Below are positions 26,057 to 34,579 of a DNA stretch of 64,000 nucleotides, piece after piece. Made by a program: the position numbers and the translations under genes. Under the pieces are notes generated by a model. The model was given only the letters and a program-made list of their open reading frames with translations, did no database searches and was not told the DNA's origin. Positions within the stretch are counted from its first letter, which is position 1. Each line of letters starts with the position of its first letter. The DNA comes from an uncultured Dyadobacter sp. (GTDB lineage Bacteria; Bacteroidota; Bacteroidia; Cytophagales; Spirosomataceae). The stretch spans positions 8,125-72,124 of the forward strand of contig NZ_CAMLSE010000041.1 in NCBI RefSeq assembly GCF_946482605.1. The letters are read 5' to 3'.

Positions 26057-26368
26057 TTACTCAGGAACATATCCGGTCTGGATAGAGCCGCTCTGATTGG
26101 CAGCCGTGTTCTCGGCATCCGTGTGGGCATTAGGATTGTAGCCGTCCTCGAAGACACCCTTACACAGTTTTTCTGCCGCGTTACAGGATTCGGAAAGTGA
26201 TCCTATTTCCCAGCTGTTGTCGCGGTTGGGTTGTGCGGGCGTGCCGGTGCGCACCCAGGTCTGGGTCAGCACTTTGCTCTTGGGTGCACCCGTTGTAGAG
26301 ACAGCAGCCATCCCGCCTGCAAGCATCAGCGAAGCGGCCAAAAGGTAATCGATTCTGAACTTTTTCAT
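26057..26368 (-). CDS. DUF6520-like small exported protein
   Basis: The start at 26368 (MKKFRIDYLLAASLMLAGGM) gives a 103-residue protein with a signal peptide; the frame is open further upstream but into the neighbouring gene. The mature part has a Cys pair (SCNAAEKLCKG), with six residues between the cysteines, and is otherwise polar. Short exported proteins of this kind are annotated DUF6520 in Bacteroidota and commonly sit next to MauE/DoxX genes. It is the last gene before a strong terminator. Function unknown; the Cys pair beside a MauE-like protein suggests a disulfide substrate. Confidence 0.65.
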   Translation of the reverse strand: MKKFRIDYLLAASLMLAGGMAAVSTTGAPKSKVLTQTWVRTGTPAQPNRDNSWEIGSLSESCNAAEKLCKGVFEDGYNPNAHTDAENTAANQSGSIQTGYVPE

Positions 26369-26406
26369 AACTGTAAGTTTAAAATGTGAAAAGTGAACGA
26401 TGTCGC

Positions 26407-26910
26407 CTACTCGGTTTCCAGGTTTTCGGCACTGCCTGGCGCAAGCGGGGCAGGCGTTCTGCCCGTGCCGGCTTGCGGCTTGTTCGTATTTTGCGATGGA
26501 GCGCCTGTTCGGGCAAGCATCACTCCCAGGATCGAAAGCGCGAGAAAAAAAAGGTTGAAGACGAAATGGCCCTGAAAGCTCAGCTGGCTCACGACTCCGC
26601 CGCAGCTGCATGGTGTCCTGTCATAAAAGTCTATTAGTACCAGTCCGATGTAAACTGTGAAAGCGCTCATCATTAGCGTAGAGAGCCACATGCCGGCCGG
26701 TCGCAATGACTGGGTTGTCAGCAGCAGCACGGCCAGCAGCTCAGCCGGGGGCAATAGCCAGATCAGCAGATGCGCGACCCATGAAGGAAAGGCCTGGTTA
26801 AGCATTTGGCCGCGGAACGCGGTGTAGTCGAGCATTTTGGAAATTGCCGTATAGAAATACAGCATCGCAAGGGTGGCTGTAGTCAATCTGAGTATTTGAC
26901 TTTTTCTCAT
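26407..26910 (-). CDS. MauE/DoxX-family redox-associated membrane protein
   Basis: The start at 26910 (MRKSQILRLTTATLAML) gives about 167 residues with four membrane segments: TTATLAMLYFYTAISKM, LLIWLLPPAELLAVLLL, MWLSTLMMSAFTVYIGLVLI and FVFNLFFLALSILGVMLA. A CSCGG motif follows the third segment, typical of MauE-like proteins linked to disulfide exchange. The tail is Pro/Gly-rich. It lies 38 bases upstream of the DUF6520-like gene and is probably co-transcribed. A role in keeping Cys pairs of exported peptides in the right redox state is inferred. Confidence 0.78.
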   Translation of the reverse strand: MRKSQILRLTTATLAMLYFYTAISKMLDYTAFRGQMLNQAFPSWVAHLLIWLLPPAELLAVLLLTTQSLRPAGMWLSTLMMSAFTVYIGLVLIDFYDRTPCSCGGVVSQLSFQGHFVFNLFFLALSILGVMLARTGAPSQNTNKPQAGTGRTPAPLAPGSAENLETE

Positions 26911-27041
26911 AAGGATCGGAAACTGATGTAGGTTAGGTACCTTTGTTGGTAAACTGCTTTGTGAATTTCGCCTGATAATTCCCTGAAACACTGCGGAAAT
27001 CGAAAGGCGGTTACAATTTGTTTTTTGTATGCTGCTGAATT

Positions 27042-27605
27042 TTAGGGGCGTTTTCGCCTGATCTCGCTAAGAGTGCTCGGCGTGATTTCCAGAAACGAGG
27101 CAACGTCCTTAAGCAGAATCCGGTCAGCCGGGAAGAGCTCTGTAAACCGGGCGTAGGCCTGTTGCGCCGGAAGGGCGGACAGATAGGATTTCAAATTGGC
27201 CTTGTGCAGGTCTTCGGTGACGATCTTGCTGGCGAGTCTAGCAGCCTCAGGCAGCGTCTGGTACATCAGCATCATGGCGCTGGTCTGGACGCTGCTCAGC
27301 ACGCAGTCTTCGAGCAAATTAATTTGCTCGACAAAGCAAGGCGCCTGATCGCGCTTCGGGGGCAGGAGCATGATTTGCTGCTGCTGCCAGAGCCGGGTTA
27401 CATGCTCTTTTCCGTCCTGGCTGTGGTAGCAGCCTTTGGCCAATCCCTTATTTATGAACCAAAGCGAGTATAGGTTTTTGTGTGGAAGAAGAGTCTGGCC
27501 TTTGCGGTAGTTTTTTATCGTGAGTGCTGCGCTGAATTGCGCGCGAAACTCCGCGGAGAGCGGGTAGTACCTTGCCAGGCAATCGATCATCTCGTGCGCT
27601 GCCAT
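27042..27605 (-). CDS. Crp/Fnr-family transcriptional regulator
   Basis: This is a 187-residue protein with an N-terminal cyclic-nucleotide-binding-like beta barrel (YRKGQTLLPHKNLYSLWFIN, NKGLAKGCY) and a C-terminal HTH (RILLKDVASFLEITPSTLSE). It lacks an Fe-S cysteine cluster at the N-terminus, so it is not an obvious oxygen sensor. It lies between the MauE-like gene and the 400-residue gene on the same strand and may control the redox pair downstream. Confidence 0.85.
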   Translation of the reverse strand: MAAHEMIDCLARYYPLSAEFRAQFSAALTIKNYRKGQTLLPHKNLYSLWFINKGLAKGCYHSQDGKEHVTRLWQQQQIMLLPPKRDQAPCFVEQINLLEDCVLSSVQTSAMMLMYQTLPEAARLASKIVTEDLHKANLKSYLSALPAQQAYARFTELFPADRILLKDVASFLEITPSTLSEIRRKRP

Positions 27606-27615
27606 CGGATGTGTT

Positions 27616-28818
27616 CTAGGATTCTTTAATCCAGGAAATCATCTTTTCCAGCGTCTGGATCACAATTTGCTTGTCTTGCGCCTCGTAGCTGTATGCTTTG
27701 TTACGCAGGCTTTCATAGGAGATTTCTTCTTTTCTGGGTGTGGAAAGGAAAGGGGCCACGCTTTGCATGAGTGCGTTGAGCGACTTGGCCTTTACGATTC
27801 GTGCAGCGTCCATAGCGCGTAGAATAAGCCCTATCTGATCCACCGACAAAAAACACATCACCTTGAAAGGTTCGGATTTTTCTTTAGACTGCTGCGGCTG
27901 ATTCTGGAGTGGCAGCACATCCCACTGGTGCTTTTTTTCCAGGTACGTGATCTCCTGGGCGAACCAGTTTCCAAGCACTTTCTTCAAATCTGCATGCTGG
28001 GGGCTTAGTTTTACCCCAGCCTTGCGATGCATCTGGTTGAATTCCTTGTAGCTTAGAAGCAGCTGAGTCATCTTTTCATGAACCGCTCCGTAAGCATTGA
28101 TTTTCTGAGCGAGCTTTTGGGTGAAGTAATTCATGAAACCACGGCTGTTAAAGTTCAGGTAGACCAGCTGTTCGATCACAGCCTGGTGGAGCCGGGCGTG
28201 GTCTTGTTCGCTGCTGATTTTTTCAAGCGAGCTGACAAGCTCTTTCTTATAGAAAACTTCCCGGAAAGAGATCGGTCTTTTCTCTGAATCATAAACAAAG
28301 TGGTGGAGACTGTTTGTAACGATATCGGTCAGGCTCCGGTTATCAACGCGGATAAATAGGTCTGCGCGCAGCATCTCCAGCCGCTGGGAAAGCTCATTTT
28401 TTATTTGAGCCAGATAGGAGGCGGGAACCCTTTCGTCCAGGCTTAAAAAGTCGCTGAACCGGTCCTCGACAAAGCCAAGCAGCTCATCCAGATAGCCAGA
28501 AATACTTTCAAGGGCAGCGTGAAGCCTGCCGTGGGCAGGACCAATCTTGGCTGCATTCTCGTAAGCCTGATCGAGCAGCATCACAAGACTTGCATGGTAC
28601 TGGCCGACCAGCAACTGCATTTTCCTGCGCGAATCGACGTGAAAACCCTGCTGCTTTAAGAACTTGATATGGCGGTCCTTTTCCTCGCCGGCTTTGGCGA
28701 CAATCGTCTCAAGCTGTTTCCCAGAGAGCGTATCGACCTCAGTTTTGGCCACATTCAGCGTCACGTTGATGATAAAGTCCAGCCATTCGAGCGAGTAGTT
28801 TTTTTCAAGCATATCCAA
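27616..28818 (-). CDS. Conserved helical protein of unknown function, 400 residues
   Basis: This is a soluble, largely helical protein. The C-terminal part, FLSVDQIGLILRAMDAARIV, then VAPFLSTPRKEEISYESLRN and KAYSYEAQDKQIVIQTLEKM, resembles proteins I associate with Bacteroidota mobile elements, where they have no assigned role. No catalytic motif is visible. The gene lies after the precursor peptide gene, separated by a strong hairpin, and 10 bases before the Crp/Fnr gene. It could be part of the peptide cluster or unrelated element cargo. Confidence 0.6.
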   Translation of the reverse strand: MDMLEKNYSLEWLDFIINVTLNVAKTEVDTLSGKQLETIVAKAGEEKDRHIKFLKQQGFHVDSRRKMQLLVGQYHASLVMLLDQAYENAAKIGPAHGRLHAALESISGYLDELLGFVEDRFSDFLSLDERVPASYLAQIKNELSQRLEMLRADLFIRVDNRSLTDIVTNSLHHFVYDSEKRPISFREVFYKKELVSSLEKISSEQDHARLHQAVIEQLVYLNFNSRGFMNYFTQKLAQKINAYGAVHEKMTQLLLSYKEFNQMHRKAGVKLSPQHADLKKVLGNWFAQEITYLEKKHQWDVLPLQNQPQQSKEKSEPFKVMCFLSVDQIGLILRAMDAARIVKAKSLNALMQSVAPFLSTPRKEEISYESLRNKAYSYEAQDKQIVIQTLEKMISWIKES

Positions 28819-28851
28819 GGGGGCTTAACAGAAAAAAAAGGACAAGAAAAT

Positions 28852-28887
28852 GCCCGGAAACCGAAGGCAATCTCTTCGGGTCCGGGC
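28852..28887 (-). terminator. Terminator/attenuator after the precursor peptide gene
   Basis: GCCCGGA (28852-28858) and CCGAAG (28861-28866) pair with CTTCGG (28874-28879) and TCCGGGC (28881-28887), giving 13 bp with a small internal loop. On the minus strand the stem is followed by T-rich sequence. It lies 15 bases after the precursor stop and could let the short peptide message accumulate above the downstream genes. Confidence 0.75.
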
Positions 28888-28902
28888 GGGTGGGCGCTGG
28901 TT

Positions 28903-29034
28903 TTACAGTTTGCCGATAAGTGTGCAAATCGTGCCGCTAGTCGTAATCGGATCATCGCCACCAGGCCCTTTGAGCCCTGTTTGGCTTACCACTAGCTGGC
29001 GAATGATCAGTTTGGGTTTTCTTGCTTTTTTCAT
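28903..29034 (-). CDS. Candidate class I lanthipeptide precursor with GG leader
   Basis: A 43-residue peptide starts at the ATG at 29034. The leader is basic and begins MKKARKPKLIIRQLVVSQ. A GPGG motif is followed by the putative core DDPITTSGTICTLIGKL, which has five Thr/Ser and one Cys, enough for one lanthionine or methyllanthionine ring plus dehydrated residues. The leader resembles MKK-type leaders of Bacteroidota lanthipeptides. A full-length lantibiotic dehydratase is encoded 2 kb upstream on the same strand, with a two-component system between them, and a terminator-like hairpin follows. The core and leader limits are inferred. Confidence 0.65.
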   Translation of the reverse strand: MKKARKPKLIIRQLVVSQTGLKGPGGDDPITTSGTICTLIGKL

Positions 29035-29107
29035 TGCTCTGACTTTTTGTTGACAGAAGCAAAGGAAGCGCTCGGGGCCTACATGGCCTATTTTCAGGTA
29101 CGAAGCG

Positions 29108-30304
29108 TTAAGGTTCTGCGGATGAAACCGCAGGTTTTGGGGATGCAAGAATTGGGATACAGAGCAGAACCGCGTAACTGACCGCGTCCTGCGTTATTTC
29201 GAACGTGTAAGGGTATTGACCCTGGAAGAGCATGGCTAGACGCCGCTCGATGGTGGGCAGGCCAAGGCCCTGCAAGGGCTTTTTCACCGGGCGTGACGGC
29301 TTGTTATTGGTAATGCTAAATTCGAGCATCGAGTCAACCACTGCTATTTGAATATGGATCCGGCTGATGCCAGCATGCGCGCCAGCGGAATGCTTGACCG
29401 CATTTTCTGCCAGTGATATCAGCACCAGGGTTGGGATGTAGCCCGCCGTGGACAGGTGGTCTGACTGTTGCCATGTTATTTTAAGCCTTTTGCCGTAACG
29501 GACCGATTCCAGTTTCAGGTAGCTTCTCAGGCTTGCCAGCTCCTTCTTGACGGGTACGAAACCGGTGGATGTCTCATAAAGTGTGTACCGGAGAAGGCCG
29601 GCCAGGCGGTTAAGGTATCCTGCTGCCTTGCCTGAGACTGGCAGCACCGAGGCGTAGGCCGACAAGAGCACGTTGTAAATAAAATGAGGCTCCAGCTGCG
29701 CTTTCAGTAGCCGCAGCTCGGTCTCTATCTTCTGCCGCTGCATAGCCGCTTTGCTCTGGCCTTCTGCAAGCCCATATTGCAGCATTTTCAAACCCACCGG
29801 AAACAACAGCAGTTGCAGTTCCTGCAAATCGTAGATGAATACCAGCCAGTCGCGCCAGCCGCGGGCAGCTGGCGCTTTCAGGTAAGCATTGCCCAGACTG
29901 CCGATCGCTCCTCCGAGTGAGGTTAGACCGTAGGCTTTGTCCAGAAGCCCGTATACCAAAAGGCTTGACACATGCATCGCAAAGGTCAGACCTGCCAATG
30001 TCGCTATTAGCAGCCACCGAACGCTGAGCCTGCCGTGAAGTCTTTTAAATAGCCAAATCCCGGCATAAAAAACAGGAATGAACCGCAGATAGTATATCAG
30101 GTAGGAACAGAAAAGCTTCCTCTCAGGGAGCTCCCCGGCCGAGGCGGGGATAAAGTAGGCAAGGTGGTAGAGGACAAAAAGGGCCCAGAACAGTGCGTGC
30201 AGGCGGATGCGCCTGCGCCCTTCCAAATTGAGCAGCGTGGTTAGCTGTGAATAATCCGGTCTGTTAGCCGAAGGCCAGGCGCTGAATGATTTCGTTTCGT
30301 TCAT
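29108..30304 (-). CDS. LytS-like sensor histidine kinase
   Basis: This is a 398-residue protein with four hydrophobic segments in the N-terminal half (ALFWALFVLYHLAYFIP, LLIATLAGLTFAMHVSSLLV and others), then the His-kinase motif LKAQLEPHFIYNVLLSAY (phospho-acceptor His) and an ATPase domain with SLAENAVKH and GLGLPTIERRL. It overlaps the end of the response-regulator gene by 41 bases, which suggests translational coupling. It likely senses an extracellular signal such as the cognate peptide. Confidence 0.88.
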   Translation of the reverse strand: MNETKSFSAWPSANRPDYSQLTTLLNLEGRRRIRLHALFWALFVLYHLAYFIPASAGELPERKLFCSYLIYYLRFIPVFYAGIWLFKRLHGRLSVRWLLIATLAGLTFAMHVSSLLVYGLLDKAYGLTSLGGAIGSLGNAYLKAPAARGWRDWLVFIYDLQELQLLLFPVGLKMLQYGLAEGQSKAAMQRQKIETELRLLKAQLEPHFIYNVLLSAYASVLPVSGKAAGYLNRLAGLLRYTLYETSTGFVPVKKELASLRSYLKLESVRYGKRLKITWQQSDHLSTAGYIPTLVLISLAENAVKHSAGAHAGISRIHIQIAVVDSMLEFSITNNKPSRPVKKPLQGLGLPTIERRLAMLFQGQYPYTFEITQDAVSYAVLLCIPILASPKPAVSSAEP

Positions 30305-31058
30305 CTTTTGTGATCGTTACCCTGAGTTGATTATAAAGTTCAATGGTGTTGCCTTCAATGCTGCTGATCTGATAACGGTTGACGATGTACGAGCGGTGGG
30401 TACGGATGAAATGGGGAGGAAGGTTAGGGGCAAGTTCACTGAGTGTGGCCCGGGTCCGGAGCACGGAGCGGTCATTGAGGTAGATTCTAACGTAATTTTG
30501 CTCGCCTGTGATAAAGGAGATATTTTTATAAAATATGCATTGCAGTTTTTTTTCGCTTTTGATCCATAGCCGCTGTTCGTCAAACGCTGGCAGACTCCCC
30601 AAAGCGTCTTCGCTCATTTGGAGTCCGGGAGCATTTTGCTTTCCAGGCGCAACTGGCGCTGGCGTTAGAAGACGCCCTTTGCGTTTTGTGGCCTTGGTAA
30701 TAGCTTTGACAAAACCATTATAGGTGACTGGTTTGGGAAGAAATGAGATCACATCATAATCGTAGCCCTGGATGGCGAATTTCTCAAAGGCGCTGGTGAT
30801 GATTACAGATGAACCTATCGCCGGGCGCATGTCCAGTAATTCAAGCCCGTTTATTTCGGGCATATTAATATCCAGAAAGACGATATCCGGATTTTTGTTC
30901 TCGATAATCTGCAATCCTCGAACCGCGTCGAAACAGCTGCCCGAAAGCATCAGCCAGGGGATCTGACCGATGTGACTTTTCAGGATCTTGTGATTCGCAG
31001 GCTCATCGTCGATAATAACGCAGCTCAGTGAGCCGGCCGGGTCGTGACTCGTTTTCAT
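30264..31058 (-). CDS. LytTR-family response regulator
   Basis: This is a 264-residue protein with a receiver domain (phosphorylated Asp in IVFLDINMPEINGLELL) and a C-terminal LytTR DNA-binding domain (LPPHFIRTHRSYIVNRYQIS). It forms a two-component pair with the kinase encoded just downstream and lies 54 bases after the dehydratase gene. Such pairs often control bacteriocin operons in response to the peptide itself. That link is inference here. Confidence 0.9.
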   Translation of the reverse strand: MKTSHDPAGSLSCVIIDDEPANHKILKSHIGQIPWLMLSGSCFDAVRGLQIIENKNPDIVFLDINMPEINGLELLDMRPAIGSSVIITSAFEKFAIQGYDYDVISFLPKPVTYNGFVKAITKATKRKGRLLTPAPVAPGKQNAPGLQMSEDALGSLPAFDEQRLWIKSEKKLQCIFYKNISFITGEQNYVRIYLNDRSVLRTRATLSELAPNLPPHFIRTHRSYIVNRYQISSIEGNTIELYNQLRVTITKDERNEIIQRLAFG

Positions 31059-31112
31059 GGCTTTGATGCGGCAGATTGCCCATATAGGTGTCAGTATGAT
31101 GTTTAAATTAGT

Positions 31113-34100
31113 TTACATTTGGTTACTTGCAAAATCTGTGATAACAACTTTTTCTACATTCAGTTGAAAATCGTAGTACTTCTTTAAAAAATGATAAATG
31201 ATGGATTCATGAGTCTTCTGATATGAACAGAAGTAGCGGTTGCAAAACAGATGTATCAAATCGGCAATAAACGGGATGCTCTTATTTGTATTAAAGCCCT
31301 CAAGCACACTCAGTTGGGTTTGGATCAAAGCCTTGCGATCTGACAATGCCAGGAAAGTGTCTGCCAGCGGCAGATGCTGCTCGGGGTGCTGCATCAGTTT
31401 TATAAGCACTGACTTGTGCTGCCGGTAGAGATGATCAACCCTTAATGAGCCTGTATCCTGGCAGACAAGACTGACAAATCTGAATTTGCTATCAAGGCTA
31501 TGTCCAAACGCGTCCAGCGTTTGGTCGGCCGCAAGCATCGCTGTCAACCAGCGGAGCTCGGGCGCAAGTCCCAACGGCTGGCTACGCAGAAGACCCGCCA
31601 CGGCCTGGCTATCGATGAAAAACAGGGTTTCTACCTGCGCATAGTCCATCAGCTGGTAACGGGCGGTCTCCCTTTCGTAAAGCTGTGATTGAAGCCGGTG
31701 AACCGCCCCACTGGCAAGCTCCGCTTCCAGCAAGGCGTTCAGACTGTTAGTTATTTTGGGTTCGAACGCTTGCATACCAGGGCTATAAATTCTTAAGCGA
31801 ATGTGCGTATCGGGATCCTTGTAGCGGATGAAAAACCATTTTTGCAGAAGGCCTTTCATTTGTAGTTTTATCACAAAGGGTATCAGCTTCGAGGTCAAAA
31901 GCTGGTGCAGAAAATTTTCACTGCCGTAAATTTTGACGAAAAGCCAGCCGTCCTCGGAGCCCATAAATCTTTTGGTTTGGTCCGTGGTCCGCGGGTGGTC
32001 TTGCTCTTGCGGAAACTGCGGACCAGACAAGACCGGAATCACAACCTCGTTTCGGTAACCCTTGTTCTTAGTACTTAGTAGTCCGCGGCCGGGTGAACCC
32101 GGCACCTCGGTAAGACTCAGCAGCTTTTTTTTCCTTAACGCGTCTGCCAGGATCGCGACAGCGACCGGGCAGTCCCCGTCGATCAGAAGCTGCGCGTCGT
32201 TTTCGCCCAAACTGACAAACCTTGGAATGCCCAGGAGCTTTCGCGCTTTTTTCCACCAGTTAAGATTAGCTTGATCCGCCTTCGCTGCTTCTGGTAGCCA
32301 GCAGCTGCTGACATTCCACCGGGCCTTGGAGATAATTACCCTGCCATACTGGACTCTGGGAAAGAAAGGGTAGTGGCTCGTCGAAGCTCCGTCCCAGAAC
32401 ATTTGCGGGGCTTGCTGGCAGGCAACCGAGCACAGAAAGCGGTATAATGCAGGTCCCTGGGTGAAGTTGTGCGCACTGTTCAGGCGGGGGAGAATCCGGG
32501 CTTTTAGCTTTTGAGAGTACAGCACGATTTGTGAGCCCTTGACTGCGAGCATAATGTCCTCGAGCGGAATACTCGTACTTTCACCGCTGGTCAGATAGCA
32601 AAGTTGATAATCGTTTAATTGTGGCCGCCTTGTAACGCTTCCCTGCAGGCCGGAAGGGGAGTAGGTAATTTCCGCAAAGATCACCGAAGGGTGCTCAGCC
32701 TGCTCGCGCTCGACCATCTTTCTAAGAACTTGGCGAAGATCATCGTCGGCGTCAGCAAAGCGGGCCATCAGCTGCGCGCTGCCGGGCCCTGCAATGCCCT
32801 TTAGTTCAAACAGGTAATTGCCGCTATCAAATCCTGCCGCGCTATTTGTAATGATGCTTCCCAGAATCGAGAAGCCCTCCGCCTGCGTGCCCTGTGAACT
32901 GGCACCGGCCAGGTTCAACTCAGCCTCAGAAACCATGTAGGCTTTTCCAGGGTGCAATTGCCCGTGAGCGTAAGCATCCTGTATCCAGGCAGGGGCGGTG
33001 GAAACGGGCGACTTGGGTCCATGAGCCTTTACAGTCAACCCGCTCGCAATTTCCGCCTCTGGGCTCAGGCTGAAAGTCTGGCCAAATCCCACACCCGTGT
33101 CAGGATCGAGCGCCTGCATCAGCGGGATCTGCCGGGTTTCAAACCGGGCAGTAAACTTTTTGATAAAGTCTGATAACTGCTCATCGTGTGGCGGCCGGCC
33201 GACAAGCAGTTTGCCGACTTCTTTGATAATGCGGTTAATTTCTGTGGAGCGCAACGAGCAGTGGCGGGTTCTTAGCTGCAAATCGATTTGCACGGGTGCT
33301 GTGGCAGTGATCCCAGTATCCTTCAAGGCCTTTTCCAGGGGGGCGAACCTTTGAGCGCCATCTGCTTTGGTTTGCCTTACTCTGTCATAGCTTTCAAAGA
33401 CCGGCCTGAAACTTCCGCCTGCGTGACTGAGAAGCTGGCTCTGAAATGCCTGAAGGCTCAATGGCTGCTCTTTGCCGCAAACAAGTACCTGCTCTTTAAT
33501 CAGGGCTTGGATCAGATCGAGTGCCCCTTGCTGGCTGACTCCTGATGATGTCAGGGTTTGCTGGATCGTTTGCCAACTCGCAGAAGGCTTGCAACAGTCC
33601 AGCACGGTTTTCAAATCCGGGTCATCCTCTATTTCGCGGAAGGCGAGCGCTTGTGCATCTGGCTGGGACCTGTCTCTGATCGCGTACCGGTAGCCACCCG
33701 CACCTTTATACAGGCTGCTGTTGATGCTCAAAGGCTGTGATAAAGACTCATTTCTTTCTTGGGCGCTGATGCTGCCTATCTGGGTGAGTACCTGACCGGA
33801 AAGGGTAGTATGCTTTTTAAACCTACCACTGAATTCTATCTGGGTGAGCTCAGCCAGGCTTGCCTGGCAGTAACCTGCAAAAAGCCCGAAAGGGGTGCTG
33901 CGCGTGCAGGCACGGATCAGATATTTGTAGATCGAGATTAAAACCTGGTGCTTGCCAGTGACGGGTCTGCCTTCTGACAGGTCGATGCCATGCCGGTACA
34001 AATCCGGTGAGGCAAGGTAGAGCGCCTCCTGGAAAAGCGGGATGTTCATCACGCGAATGATCTGTTTTTCAAGTGAGCTCGGGTCGGCCCTTAGGGCCCG

Positions 34101-34178
34101 GTTGACTGAGGCAAGCAGATTTTCAGCCAGCAGTGGTCTTCTGATCAAGAGCATCTGTTGAGATCGTAATTTGTCCAT
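31113..34178 (-). CDS. Lantibiotic dehydratase (LanB-type, full length)
   Basis: This is a 1021-residue protein with the lantibiotic dehydratase N-terminal domain (LIRRPLLAENLLASVNRALR, LYLASPDLYRHGIDL, YKYLIRACTRSTPFGLFAGY) and a C-terminal SpaB/thiopeptide-type domain from about residue 740 (WLFVKIYGSENFLHQLLTS, FFIRYKDPDTHIRLRI). Full-length LanB enzymes glutamylate Ser/Thr of a precursor using glutamyl-tRNA and eliminate glutamate to give dehydroamino acids. It is the first gene of the minus-strand block and intact. No LanC cyclase, LanT transporter or protease is visible nearby. The gene starts 401 bases from the divergent DUF932 gene. Confidence 0.92.
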   Translation of the reverse strand: MDKLRSQQMLLIRRPLLAENLLASVNRALRADPSSLEKQIIRVMNIPLFQEALYLASPDLYRHGIDLSEGRPVTGKHQVLISIYKYLIRACTRSTPFGLFAGYCQASLAELTQIEFSGRFKKHTTLSGQVLTQIGSISAQERNESLSQPLSINSSLYKGAGGYRYAIRDRSQPDAQALAFREIEDDPDLKTVLDCCKPSASWQTIQQTLTSSGVSQQGALDLIQALIKEQVLVCGKEQPLSLQAFQSQLLSHAGGSFRPVFESYDRVRQTKADGAQRFAPLEKALKDTGITATAPVQIDLQLRTRHCSLRSTEINRIIKEVGKLLVGRPPHDEQLSDFIKKFTARFETRQIPLMQALDPDTGVGFGQTFSLSPEAEIASGLTVKAHGPKSPVSTAPAWIQDAYAHGQLHPGKAYMVSEAELNLAGASSQGTQAEGFSILGSIITNSAAGFDSGNYLFELKGIAGPGSAQLMARFADADDDLRQVLRKMVEREQAEHPSVIFAEITYSPSGLQGSVTRRPQLNDYQLCYLTSGESTSIPLEDIMLAVKGSQIVLYSQKLKARILPRLNSAHNFTQGPALYRFLCSVACQQAPQMFWDGASTSHYPFFPRVQYGRVIISKARWNVSSCWLPEAAKADQANLNWWKKARKLLGIPRFVSLGENDAQLLIDGDCPVAVAILADALRKKKLLSLTEVPGSPGRGLLSTKNKGYRNEVVIPVLSGPQFPQEQDHPRTTDQTKRFMGSEDGWLFVKIYGSENFLHQLLTSKLIPFVIKLQMKGLLQKWFFIRYKDPDTHIRLRIYSPGMQAFEPKITNSLNALLEAELASGAVHRLQSQLYERETARYQLMDYAQVETLFFIDSQAVAGLLRSQPLGLAPELRWLTAMLAADQTLDAFGHSLDSKFRFVSLVCQDTGSLRVDHLYRQHKSVLIKLMQHPEQHLPLADTFLALSDRKALIQTQLSVLEGFNTNKSIPFIADLIHLFCNRYFCSYQKTHESIIYHFLKKYYDFQLNVEKVVITDFASNQM

Positions 34179-34579
34179 GGTATTTTGTCAATGAAAGGTT
34201 ACAAGATTTCAATGACGATCAAGGAAGCGATTTAACAAAAATGCCGGGACGAACTCGCCGGAATAGGGGCTGAGACCGCAGTAAACAGGTATGAAGTCGT
34301 ATGGAGGTTTTGACCCGAAACAAGCCAAAAAGTGCAGCTAAGCTAATCCCGGCCGGGACAGCTGCCGGCAAGGCCCGCCAAAAGTGTTCGGCATAACCGC
34401 GTTGCTGCGCGTGCTTTCTTATTCCGCTTCCTTTTGGCCAGGGTGCGCCGGAATTGAGGCTAAGCTTTCTTTTTTTCTTGTTTTTCTTTGGGTCAAAACA
34501 ATTGTTGTTTTCAGCATTCAGATCAAGGAAGGCAAGGGCAAAAGATCGGTTTTAGTTTTCATCCAAAATCTTAGAGCTC
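34179..34579. other. Divergent intergenic region between LanB and DUF932 genes
   Basis: It must hold promoters for both directions. I see a GC-rich hairpin-like stretch near 34350-34370 (CCGGCCGGG, CTGCCGGC) but no clear operator and no small reading frame that looks like a second precursor peptide. Confidence 0.4.
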
